NCBI GenBank assembly: GCA_028291845.1 | Contig: JAQGNM010000089.1 | Coordinates: forward strand, 1 to 15,572 | From: Massilia sp. | GTDB taxonomy: Bacteria; Pseudomonadota; Gammaproteobacteria; Burkholderiales; Burkholderiaceae_D | DNA length: 15,572 nucleotides | Reading direction: 5' to 3' | Part shown: positions 7,840 to 13,955 of the stretch, one piece after another | Layout: every line of letters starts with the position of its first letter | How positions within the stretch are numbered: position 1 is the stretch's first letter | Made by a program: the position numbers and the translations under genes | The notes under the pieces: generated by a model | What the model was told of the DNA's origin: nothing | Database searches by the model: none | What the model saw: only the letters and a program-made list of their open reading frames with translations

Positions 7840-8324
7840 GGCCGATCTTGCTTGCCATGGCCTCGCTGCTGCCGGTCGCAATGGCCGGCGCACAGACCGC
7901 TGCGCCGGCCGGCGCGCAGATGAAAGTGACGCCGGCCGGCAGCCAGCCATCCGCCAGGGGCCCTGCCCAGTACTTCAGCGGCAACGTGCGGATCGACCCG
8001 CTGTTCGCGGCGCCCGCGCCTTCGACAGCGGCGGGCGCCGCCGTCACCTTCGAGCCGGGGGCGCGCTCGGCCTGGCATACCCATCCCGCTGGGCAGGTGC
8101 TGATCGTCACCGCCGGCGTCGGCCGCGTGCAGCAATGGGGCGGGGCGGTGCAGACGATCCGCCCGGGCGACGTGGTCTGGACGCCGCCCGGCGTCAAGCA
8201 CTGGCACGGCGCCGCGCCATCGACGGCGATGACGCATTTTGCGATCCAGGAATCGGCCGGCGGCAAGAATGTCGAATGGCTGGAGAAGGTCAGCGATGCG
8301 CAATATGCCGATGAACCGAAATAA
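7836..8324 (+). CDS. Exported cupin, hydroxynitrile-lyase-like metal site
   Basis: A 162-residue protein starting at the ATG that overlaps the dehydrogenase stop (ATGA); the frame is open upstream to 7698. It begins with a signal peptide (MRPILLAMASLLPVAMAGAQT). The single cupin domain has motif 1 PGARSAWHTHPAGQ and motif 2 PGDVVWTPPGVKHWHG. The ligands H81, H83, Q87 and H122 reproduce the His-x-His-x3-Gln...His arrangement and the 41-residue H-to-H spacing known from the manganese cupin hydroxynitrile lyases (GtHNL group). Many relatives are annotated only as cupin-domain proteins, and lyase activity is not proven by these ligands. Export puts it in the periplasm, in a different compartment from its operon partner. 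Confidence 0.85.
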   Translation: MRPILLAMASLLPVAMAGAQTAAPAGAQMKVTPAGSQPSARGPAQYFSGNVRIDPLFAAPAPSTAAGAAVTFEPGARSAWHTHPAGQVLIVTAGVGRVQQWGGAVQTIRPGDVVWTPPGVKHWHGAAPSTAMTHFAIQESAGGKNVEWLEKVSDAQYADEPK

Positions 8325-8366
8325 GGCCGCCAAGCTGCTGACGCGCGCCGGTGCGCTGGCTCGCTG

Positions 8367-9122
8367 CTACAGGCGCCCGACCCGCATGCTGACCGGCCAC
8401 GTTACGGTACGCGCCTGCTCCGGGTCGCCCCATGCGGCGCCGAGTTGGTCGGCAAACCGCGTCAGCATGCGCTCCTTGCCCGCTTCGCGCACGGCGCGCG
8501 TAGCCGACCAGGTCGACACGTAGCCAAGCAATTCGTCGAGCGTCCACTGCAGGCGAATTTGCATGGGTGGAGCGGCAAACTCGGCGAACGGAAAATCGAT
8601 GGTGGCGTAGCCGCTGTCGACCAGCGCGCGCTCGGGCGGCCAGAACGGGCCAATGTCGTCGTCGTAAAATTTTCGAAACAGCTCGTTCAGCCCGGGACCG
8701 AGCGACAGCACGCCGTAGCTGATCAAGGCCAGCACGGCGGCGGGCGCGGCGATGCGGCGCACCTCGGCATAAAACGCCGGCAGGTCGAACCAGTGCGCCG
8801 CTTGCGCCGCCGTGATCAGGCTGGCGCTGCGCTCCGGCGCCGGCAAGTGCTCGGCGCTGGCGCGCTGGTACGTGATGTTGGCGTGCGGCGCGGCGTTGGC
8901 GATCTGATCGGCGCTGGGGTCAAAACCGCTGACGTGCTCGAAGTGGGGCGCCAGCAGGGCGGTCAATTGGCCGTTGCCGCAGCCGACATCAATCGCCAGT
9001 TGACGGTCGGACGCCTGGCCGGCCAGCCATTCGGCCAGTTCGGGCGGGTATTCGGGGCGAAAGCGGGCGTAGGCGCTGCCGCCCTGGTCGAACCAGTTGC
9101 GCTGCAATGCGTTGCTCGGCAT
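8367..9122 (-). CDS. Class I SAM-dependent methyltransferase
   Basis: A 251-residue protein. The start at 9122 (MPSNALQRNWFDQGG) is preferred because AAGGA lies eight bases upstream, while the ATG at 9155 would add 11 non-family residues. The SAM-binding motif I is AIDVGCGNGQ (residues 43-52), followed by the acidic strand end SGFDPS (D68). The later segment TAAQAAHWFDLPAFYAEVRRI is characteristic of Methyltransf_11 proteins near the trans-aconitate methyltransferase/TMT1 group. The substrate is unknown, probably a small molecule. It lies 85 bp downstream of the GFA-family gene on the same strand and may be its operon partner. Its end converges on the cupin gene across 42 bp without a visible terminator. 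Confidence 0.88.
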   Translation of the reverse strand: MPSNALQRNWFDQGGSAYARFRPEYPPELAEWLAGQASDRQLAIDVGCGNGQLTALLAPHFEHVSGFDPSADQIANAAPHANITYQRASAEHLPAPERSASLITAAQAAHWFDLPAFYAEVRRIAAPAAVLALISYGVLSLGPGLNELFRKFYDDDIGPFWPPERALVDSGYATIDFPFAEFAAPPMQIRLQWTLDELLGYVSTWSATRAVREAGKERMLTRFADQLGAAWGDPEQARTVTWPVSMRVGRL

Positions 9123-9207
9123 GGCGATCCTTTTTTTGAATTGAAACCTCACCACCTCCTAAGTCAGTCAGCAAGCTGGAGATCGACTTGTGGGAACCGG
9201 CGGCGTG

Positions 9208-9603
9208 CTAAAAATAATGCTCGGCCTCGGGCGGCGGCACCACCCACTTGTGCATTCTCTGTTCGTACACCGACACCTGCGGCGCTGGAAAGTCCGGGTC
9301 GGCAAAGGCGCCTACCGGGATGGTGATGAAGTCCTTTAAACCTTCAGATTCGTAATACACGGTGGCGCCGCAGCGGGGGCAGAAGTGAAAAGTGCTGCGC
9401 GAGCCTTCGTCGCCGGTCAGGACGTAGGCGGTCGACACGCCGGCGATGTCGACATCCTGGCGCGCAAACCTGGCCTGCTCGGCGAACGGGCCGCCGCTGC
9501 GGCGCTGGCAATTGAGGCAGTGGCAGATCGAGATGCGCAGCGGGTCGCCGCTGACCCGTGCGCTCAGCTCGCCGCAAGTGCATGAAGCAATTCGGGTTGG
9601 CAT
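9208..9603 (-). CDS. GFA/CENP-V family zinc-binding protein
   Basis: A 131-residue protein with AGGA at a normal distance before its start. The cysteines are in the family pattern: C8-T-C10-G, C27-H-C29-x-x-C32 and F-C75-P-R-C78-G, which bind two zinc ions in GFA-like proteins. The founding member was described as catalysing S-hydroxymethylglutathione formation from formaldehyde, but most relatives have no proven activity, so only the family is assigned. It is transcribed away from the retron; the shared gap 9604-9704 holds both sets of promoter signals. Confidence 0.88.
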   Translation of the reverse strand: MPTRIASCTCGELSARVSGDPLRISICHCLNCQRRSGGPFAEQARFARQDVDIAGVSTAYVLTGDEGSRSTFHFCPRCGATVYYESEGLKDFITIPVGAFADPDFPAPQVSVYEQRMHKWVVPPPEAEHYF

Positions 9604-9673
9604 GGCCGTTTCCTGAAGGTTCGATGACGAGATAGTGTACGACGAACCGGCCGCACGGCGGCGCAGGGAAAAG

Positions 9674-9700
9674 TTGACCTTTGATTAAAATTCCCATACT
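9674..9700 (+). promoter_or_regulatory. Candidate promoter of the retron ncRNA
   Basis: TTGACC (9674-9679, five of six consensus bases) is followed after 15 bases by CATACT (9695-9700). The spacer is short for sigma-70, but a start six to seven bases downstream falls at 9706-9707, exactly where the a1 repeat begins. That agreement with an independently found boundary raises its credibility. Confidence 0.45.
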
Positions 9701-9706
9701 GTCAGG

Positions 9707-9724
9707 GCGGAGCGGATCCTTCAA
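9707..9724 (+). repeat. Retron a1 repeat (left arm)
   Basis: GCGGAGCG plus the bulged GAT and CCTTCAA. It pairs with a2 at 9855-9869 and is followed directly by the candidate branching G9725. In known retrons this pairing is required to prime reverse transcription from the 2'-OH of that G. Confidence 0.85.
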
Positions 9725-9854
9725 GCCGGCCCGTCCTGCCTCGCGCAGCGACAGCCTCTACGGGGCTACCCCGTGGGATATTTGATATTTGGCATTTCAC
9801 CGCATGAGCGGCGTCGCGCTACCGCGCGAGTTTGCTCACGCATCACCAGACTCG

Positions 9855-9869
9855 TTGAAGGCGCTCCGC
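9855..9869 (+). repeat. Retron a2 repeat (right arm)
   Basis: TTGAAGGCGCTCCGC, the complement of a1 apart from the 3-base bulge on the a1 side. It marks the 3' boundary of the msd template; reverse transcription would begin on the template at about 9853-9854. Confidence 0.85.
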
Positions 9870-9894
9870 TCGCTTTTTTCTTCCTTATTCTTCC

Positions 9895-11229
9895 ATGAAC
9901 GCCAACCGACTTGCCGCGCTGGCGCTGGCCGACACCATGCTGGCCTCGCATGCCGGCGCAGCCGCCCTGGTGGATGCCTGCCTGCGGGTGTTCGATGCGC
10001 CGCAGCCGTGGGCGCCGGCCGCGTGCGTGGCGCTGCTCGAGCGCACCGGCCAGCATTTTCATTTTTTCAATCGCCATGAACTGGCCAACATCCTGCTCGA
10101 GCTGATCGGCCTGCAGGACGAACCAACCGAAGACGACGACGAGCCATTCAGCCGCGCGCTGACACTGCCCCCGGTGCGGCGCTACTGCATCGATCCGCCG
10201 TTGCGCCCGCCCGCTGAGGATTGGCTGGCCGGCTTGTCGCTGCCCGACCTGCCGTCGCTCGGTGCCTTGTCCACCTGGCTCAATGAGCCGGTCGGCGCGG
10301 TCGACTGGTTTGCCGACCGCTGGCGCGTTCCGGGCGAGGCCGTAGCGCCGCTGCAGCATTATCACTACCGCTGGTTGCCGAAGAAAAGCGGCGGCCTGCG
10401 CCTGCTCGAAATTCCCAAGCAGCGGCTGCGCCGCATCCAGTCGAAAATCCTGCGCGGTATTCTCGACCGAGTGCCACCCCATCCTGCCGCGCATGGGTTT
10501 GTACGCGGCCGCTCCTGTGTCAGCCATGCCGCCCTGCACGCGGGGCGGCGCGCCGTCATCCGCATGGATTTGAAAGATTTTTTCCCGGGGATTCGCGATG
10601 CGCGTATTCACGCCCTGTTTGAAAAACTAGGGTTTCCGGCCGCGGTGGCGGGCGCCTTGTCGCGCATCTGCGTGAACCGCACGCCACGCGGCGCCATCGA
10701 CCCCGCGCTGCCATTCGCCGCGCGCCAGGCCTTGAAATTCGCCCATCTGCCGCAGGGTTCGCCGTGCTCTCCCGCGCTGGCCAACCTGTGCGCCTGGCGG
10801 CTGGACCTGCGCCTCGATGCGCTGGCGCGCTCGCTCGGCGCCACCTACAGCCGCTATGCCGATGACCTGGTGTTTTCGGGAGACTGTACGTTCAAGCGCG
10901 CCGCTGATCGCTTCCATGTGCGGGTCGCCGCCATCGCCCTTGAAGAAGGTTTTACGGTCAACACCCGCAAGACCCGGCTGATGCGGGAGGGTGCGCGCCA
11001 GCAGGTCACCGGCGTGGTCATCAACCGCCATCCGAATATCGCGCGCGACGATTACGACCGGCTCAAGGCGATATTGACCAACTGCGTGCGGCACGGCCCG
11101 GCCAGCCAGAACCGCGAGGCGCGTGCTGATTTCCGCGCCTGGCTGGCGGGACGGATTTCGTATGTAATGATGGTCAATAGTAAACGGGCGGGCAAATTGC
11201 AGCGGCTGTTTGACAATATCGACTGGTAG
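9895..11229 (+). CDS. Retron reverse transcriptase with N-terminal extension
   Basis: A 444-residue protein. The RT fold starts near residue 155 (HYRWLPKKSGGLRLLEIPKQ) and continues with HGFVRGRSCVSHAALH (200-215). Catalytic Asp D225 lies in RMDLKDFFPGI, motif 4 is LPQGSPCSPALANL (285-298), and Y321-A-D323-D324 follows. Next come NTRKTRLM and the VTG triplet (371-373), a retron hallmark. HAALH (211-215) occupies the place of the retron NAxxH motif, with Asn replaced by His. Residues 1-150 are an extra, mainly helical and acidic-patched region (EPTEDDDEP at about 76-84) that I cannot assign; extended N-termini occur in some retron RTs such as the myxobacterial Mx162 type. There is no maturase or endonuclease domain, which excludes a group II intron. 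The ATG has no Shine-Dalgarno site, only a pyrimidine-rich stretch. It makes msDNA from the RNA just upstream. Confidence 0.93.
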   Translation: MNANRLAALALADTMLASHAGAAALVDACLRVFDAPQPWAPAACVALLERTGQHFHFFNRHELANILLELIGLQDEPTEDDDEPFSRALTLPPVRRYCIDPPLRPPAEDWLAGLSLPDLPSLGALSTWLNEPVGAVDWFADRWRVPGEAVAPLQHYHYRWLPKKSGGLRLLEIPKQRLRRIQSKILRGILDRVPPHPAAHGFVRGRSCVSHAALHAGRRAVIRMDLKDFFPGIRDARIHALFEKLGFPAAVAGALSRICVNRTPRGAIDPALPFAARQALKFAHLPQGSPCSPALANLCAWRLDLRLDALARSLGATYSRYADDLVFSGDCTFKRAADRFHVRVAAIALEEGFTVNTRKTRLMREGARQQVTGVVINRHPNIARDDYDRLKAILTNCVRHGPASQNREARADFRAWLAGRISYVMMVNSKRAGKLQRLFDNIDW

Positions 11230-11314
11230 TAATCGACGGGTTTTTGGGGCCTTGCGTTTGTCGCAAGTACAATACCGCCGAGTTTTAAATCGGCTGATCC
11301 AGGGCCCTGCCAAC

Positions 11315-12490
11315 ATGACATCCAAAATTTATCCGAGCGTGCGCCGCTTGCTCTCCCTGGTCTGCGCCATTCCGTTGCTGCTGAGCGCGTGTGCCCCCTT
11401 GTCTGCCGACAAGGCCAATCCGGGTGCATCCATGACGGTCTCGCAGTTGCGTTTCATCGGCGAGCAGCGCGTGCCCTTGAAACAGCAATTTTCCGGCACC
11501 AGCATCGGCGGCCTGTCCGGCATCGATTACGACGCCAGGCGCGGCGACTGGGTGATGATTTCGGATGACCGCTCCGAGATCAACCCGGCCCGTTACTACC
11601 GCGCCCGCCTCGACTATGACGACCAGGCTTTTCGCGCCATCACGTTTACCGATGTGATCACGCTGCGCCAGCCAGACGGCAGCGTCTATCCCTCGAAGGA
11701 AAACTACGCCGTCAACCACGCCGGCGTGGTGTCGGACCTGGAAGCGCTGCGCGTCGATCCTCGCGACGGCAGCATCTGGTATGCCAGCGAAGGCGATGTG
11801 GCATTGCGCCTGAAACCGTTGGTGCGGCACGCCGCGGCCGACGGCAGTTATCGCGCCGAGCTGCCTTTGCCGCCCCTGTTCGAGGTCGACAGCGCGCACC
11901 GCTTCGGCCCGCGCAATAACCAGGCGTTCGAGGGCATCGCTTTTACCCCGGATGGCAACTCCCTGTGGGCGGCGCTGGAAGGGCCGATGTACCAGGACGG
12001 CGAGCTGCCGGGGCCGAGCGTGGGCGCGCTCAACCGCATCACCCGTTTCAGCCGCGATGGCGCCGTGCAGGGGCAGTATGTCTATCCCTTGAGCGCCCTT
12101 CCAGCCATGCCCGCTCCCGGCAAGTACGCCGACAATGGCGTCTCCGAAATCCTGGCGCTCGGCGACACCCGCCTGCTGGCGCTGGAGAGATCGGCGGTGC
12201 AGGACGCCGCCGGCGCCTATCACGTCTACGTGCGCCTCTACGAGATCGACAGCGCCGGCGCCACCGACGTGCAGCAGCTGCCGACCTTGCGTGGCGCCGA
12301 GTTCCGGCCCGTCAGCAAACGCCTGGTGCTGGACCTGAATAGCTTGCAGTTGCCGAAAATCGACAACCTGGAAGGCATGGCGCTCGGGCCGCGGCTTTCC
12401 AACGGCAACCTTAGCCTGGTGCTGGTCTCGGACGACAATTTCAGCAAGAGCCAGGTGACGCAGTTGCTGCTGTTCGAAGTGTTGCAGTAG
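11315..12490 (+). CDS. Lipoprotein with esterase-like/phytase-like domain
   Basis: A 391-residue protein. The start at 11315 gives a lipoprotein signal peptide ending in the lipobox L23-S-A-C26; earlier in-frame starts from 11210 overlap the RT gene and would spoil it. The body matches the 'esterase-like activity of phytase' domain, a beta-propeller-like repeat family: GLSGIDYD, WVMISDDRSEINPARYY, DLEALRVDPRDGSIWYASEGD, FEGIAFTPDGNSLWAALEGP and NLEGMALGP with a closing VLVSDDNF. The D-x-E and N-x-E acidic positions suggest metal (Ca) binding. The expected place is the outer or inner membrane, facing the periplasm. It follows the RT gene after 85 bp on the same strand, but nothing suggests a role in the retron. 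The substrate is unknown. Confidence 0.85.
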   Translation: MTSKIYPSVRRLLSLVCAIPLLLSACAPLSADKANPGASMTVSQLRFIGEQRVPLKQQFSGTSIGGLSGIDYDARRGDWVMISDDRSEINPARYYRARLDYDDQAFRAITFTDVITLRQPDGSVYPSKENYAVNHAGVVSDLEALRVDPRDGSIWYASEGDVALRLKPLVRHAAADGSYRAELPLPPLFEVDSAHRFGPRNNQAFEGIAFTPDGNSLWAALEGPMYQDGELPGPSVGALNRITRFSRDGAVQGQYVYPLSALPAMPAPGKYADNGVSEILALGDTRLLALERSAVQDAAGAYHVYVRLYEIDSAGATDVQQLPTLRGAEFRPVSKRLVLDLNSLQLPKIDNLEGMALGPRLSNGNLSLVLVSDDNFSKSQVTQLLLFEVLQ

Positions 12491-12514
12491 GGCGAAAGCA
12501 CTTTTTTGCAAATA

Positions 12515-12530
12515 GCTATTGCGCAATAGC
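12515..12530. repeat. Perfect 16-bp palindrome at the tRNA promoter
   Basis: GCTATTGCGCAATAGC is its own reverse complement. It overlaps a second perfect palindrome, AATAGCTATT at 12511-12520, so the AATAGC half-site occurs three times in alternating orientation. It covers the -35 box of the tRNA-Val promoter. No T-run follows, so it is not a terminator for the lipoprotein gene. Confidence 0.6.
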
Positions 12531-12547
12531 GTTCGCCTATTTACAAT
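12519..12547 (+). promoter_or_regulatory. Promoter of tRNA-Val
   Basis: TTGCGC (12519-12524) and TACAAT (12542-12547) with a 17-base spacer. The start would fall near 12554, five bases before the mature tRNA 5' end, so a very short leader is expected. Confidence 0.6.
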
Positions 12548-12558
12548 GCGGACCCTCA

Positions 12559-12635
12559 GGGCGGTTAGTTCAGCTGGTTAGAATACTTGGTCGACATCCA
12601 AGGGGTCGCAGATTCGAATTCTGCACCGCCCACCA
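12559..12635 (+). tRNA. tRNA-Val (anticodon GAC)
   Basis: A complete 77-nt cloverleaf. The acceptor arms GGGCGGT (12559-12565) and ACCGCCC (12625-12631) pair fully, with discriminator A and an encoded CCA (12633-12635). The anticodon stem CTTGG/CCAAG encloses the 7-base loop TCGACAT, with anticodon GAC at 12593-12595 reading the valine codon GUC (and GUU by wobble). The T arm is GCAGA-TTCGAAT-TCTGC. It is a single tRNA unit with its own promoter and terminator. Confidence 0.95.
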
Positions 12636-12656
12636 GAATAAGCAGTAACAAGAGAG

Positions 12657-12692
12657 CCGGACCGGTGCATCAAGCGCCGGTCCGGTTTTTTT
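12657..12692 (+). terminator. Rho-independent terminator after tRNA-Val
   Basis: CCGGACCGG (12657-12665) pairs perfectly with CCGGTCCGG (12677-12685). The stem extends inward through U-G and two G-C pairs to a 5-base loop (12669-12673), and seven T follow (12686-12692). It ends four bases before the stop of the oppositely oriented ATP-grasp gene; on that strand only a poor T-rich tail follows. Confidence 0.92.
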
Positions 12693-12696
12693 ATTG

Positions 12697-13713
12697 CTAC
12701 TTCAGTTCGCCGGCCAGGCCGAGATCGGCCACCCGGATGCCATCGCGCACCGGCGGTACGGTCACGTTACTAAAACCGTCGGCAAAGCCGCATACGGCGA
12801 TATACGGCAGGTTCGGCCCTGCCACGCAGGCCATGCCGATGCCGCCCGACATTCTCGGATTGATTTCCAGCAGGCGCAGCTTGCCGCCGCCTTCGCGGAA
12901 TTGCACGTTGAACAAGCCGTTCAAGCCGTGCGCGCGGGTGAGGGCGGCGGTCGCTTCGAGGATATCCGCTCTCTGGTCGATGGTCTGGCCGGGTCCCGAA
13001 TGGGGTTTCTTGCGCACCACCGCGGCGACCAGTTCGCCGTCGTTGCCGACGCAGTCGACGGAAAATTCGTGGCCGTCGAGGTATTCCATCAGCAGCATGG
13101 TGCGAAAGCTGCCCATCTCGGTCAGGCCGCGGCGGAAGTCGCTCAGGCCAATGTGGTACTGCACCCCGGCGATCAGCAGGGCGGCGCTGCTTTTGTGTTC
13201 TTCCAGGATCGAAAAGCCCAGGCCGAACACCGAGTGCGACGGCTTGACGCACAGCTTGTCGTGACGGGGGCGCAACTCGGCCCAGGCGGCGTCGAACGCG
13301 GCCAGGTCTTCGAACACGCGAAACTCGGCCACCGGTGCCTCGGGCAAATCCGCCTCGGCGTAAAAGCGCGCCTTGTCGTGGATCAGTTCCAGGGCGGCCG
13401 GGGAGGCCGTGCTCATCATTCGCACGCCGATCGCGGCAAAGCGGGCGTGCTGGCCGGCCAGGGCGGTCGAGGCCTTGCCGGGGACAAAAATGTCGACCTT
13501 GTGTTCACGGCAAAAGTCGAGGCACCAGTCGATGTAGGCCTCGGTCGACAGCCCGGTGGGTTCATATTGAAAAGCGTCGGCGGCGCCGGCGGCGGCCACC
13601 TGGGCGGTCGGGTTGCTGTAGATGAGGAAGAAGCGGCGGTCGAGGTCGGCATCGCGGATCAGCTTGATGGCGGCGTAGACGGACGAGAACGTTCGGTTGA
13701 ACCAGACGCGCAT
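12697..13713 (-). CDS. ATP-grasp domain protein of unknown substrate
   Basis: A 338-residue protein with AAAGG before its start. The N-terminal region (1-105) is a pre-ATP-grasp Rossmann-like domain (RVWFNRTFSSVYAAIKLIRDA, then VDIFVPGK). The ATP-grasp core follows: K157 in LCVKPSHSVFGLGF (triphosphate binding), the adenine-region strand LLMEYLDGHEFSVD (about 207-220), N269 in LFNVQF, and the magnesium ligands E283 and N285 in LLEINPRMSGG. Such proteins couple ATP hydrolysis to ligation of a carboxylate with an amine or thiol. It resembles the carbamoyl-phosphate-synthase-large-subunit-like ATP-grasp proteins often found as lone genes. No partner gene or carrier protein lies alongside, so the product cannot be predicted. 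Confidence 0.85.
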   Translation of the reverse strand: MRVWFNRTFSSVYAAIKLIRDADLDRRFFLIYSNPTAQVAAAGAADAFQYEPTGLSTEAYIDWCLDFCREHKVDIFVPGKASTALAGQHARFAAIGVRMMSTASPAALELIHDKARFYAEADLPEAPVAEFRVFEDLAAFDAAWAELRPRHDKLCVKPSHSVFGLGFSILEEHKSSAALLIAGVQYHIGLSDFRRGLTEMGSFRTMLLMEYLDGHEFSVDCVGNDGELVAAVVRKKPHSGPGQTIDQRADILEATAALTRAHGLNGLFNVQFREGGGKLRLLEINPRMSGGIGMACVAGPNLPYIAVCGFADGFSNVTVPPVRDGIRVADLGLAGELK

Positions 13714-13828
13714 TGATAAAACCTTTCATAAGACTGCAGGAGTGTATTGACGGCACCATTATGCGGCAGCGGCAGAATTATCGATGGCAATCCGTGAAAC
13801 AACACACGACATACCCCCAACTAAGTTA

Positions 13829-13857
13829 TTGCGTCAAGCCCTTTTGCACGTTATACT
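13829..13857 (+). promoter_or_regulatory. Promoter of the rplC operon
   Basis: TTGCGT (13829-13834) and TATACT (13852-13857) are spaced by exactly 17 bases, a strong sigma-70 match. Transcription would start near 13864, giving an untranslated leader of about 92 bases before the rplC start codon. Confidence 0.65.
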
Positions 13858-13872
13858 AGCCGGCTTCGGTAT

Positions 13873-13943
13873 GGATTCGTCCGTCTCGAGTCCGTCTCTT
13901 TACTTGGTAGTTAAACAGTCAGCCCCGCCCAATCGCAGGCGGG
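13873..13943 (+). promoter_or_regulatory. Structured leader of the rplC transcript, two hairpins
   Basis: Hairpin 1: GGATTCG (13873-13879) with CGAGTCC (13887-13893), 7 bp including one U-G pair, loop of 7. Hairpin 2: CCCGCC (13924-13929) with GGCGGG (13938-13943), 6 bp, loop of 8, ending three bases before the GGGAG Shine-Dalgarno site (13946-13950). In many bacteria the S10 operon leader is bound by L4 for feedback control. This leader could play that role here, but the sequence alone does not prove it. Confidence 0.4.
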
Positions 13944-13955
13944 AAGGGAGAAAAA

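Larger units (their letters stand above)
9705..9871 (+). ncRNA. Retron msr-msd non-coding RNA
   Basis: Found by pairing rather than by homology. The ends are closed by the a1/a2 inverted repeat: 9718-9724 pairs with 9855-9861, and 9707-9714 pairs with 9862-9869, with a 3-base bulge (9715-9717); this makes 15 Watson-Crick pairs, and a G-U and G-C pair can extend it to 9705/9871. Immediately after a1 comes A9724-G9725-C9726, so G9725 is the likely branching guanosine. The msr part holds a hairpin at 9733-9752 (7 bp, one bulged C) and one at 9757-9777 (ACGGGG/CCCCGT with wobble extension). The msd part holds a long hairpin: TGAGCGG...TTGCTCA (9805-9811/9832-9838, with G-U pairs), a 2x2 internal loop, then TCGCGC/GCGCGA (9814-9819/9824-9829) with loop TACC. 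TTTGG/CCAGA (9788-9792/9846-9850) may form its base. The RT gene starts 26 bases after a2, the standard msr-msd-RT order. Exact msDNA ends are inferred. Confidence 0.85.

Noticed and set aside
6577..7950. 457-codon open frame on the minus strand opposite the alcohol dehydrogenase
   Set aside because: Arg/His/Ala-rich translation with no family motifs, lying opposite a gene with full zinc and Rossmann motifs; a GC-rich shadow.
9766..10611. 281-codon minus-strand frame covering msd and the start of the RT gene
   Set aside because: Antisense to a well-supported RT and RNA; no motifs. Not taken as an antitoxin or effector.
9895..11229. RT as part of a group II intron or a diversity-generating retroelement
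   Set aside because: No maturase or endonuclease domain, no intron domain V/VI-like end seen, and no template/variable repeat pair found by eye; VTG and the upstream a1/a2 RNA fit a retron.
11315..12490. Phytase-like lipoprotein as the retron effector
   Set aside because: It has a lipoprotein signal and belongs to a common envelope enzyme family; co-direction and an 85-bp gap alone are not evidence.
11285..12526. 413-codon minus-strand frame opposite the lipoprotein gene
   Set aside because: Low-complexity antisense product; the plus strand has a lipobox and domain motifs.
12559..12635. tRNA-Val as an integration site of a genomic island
   Set aside because: No integrase gene and no repeated copy of the tRNA 3' end in the window.
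12694..13716. 340-codon plus-strand frame opposite the ATP-grasp gene
   Set aside because: Gly/Ala/Val-rich shadow without motifs; the minus strand has all ATP-grasp residues.
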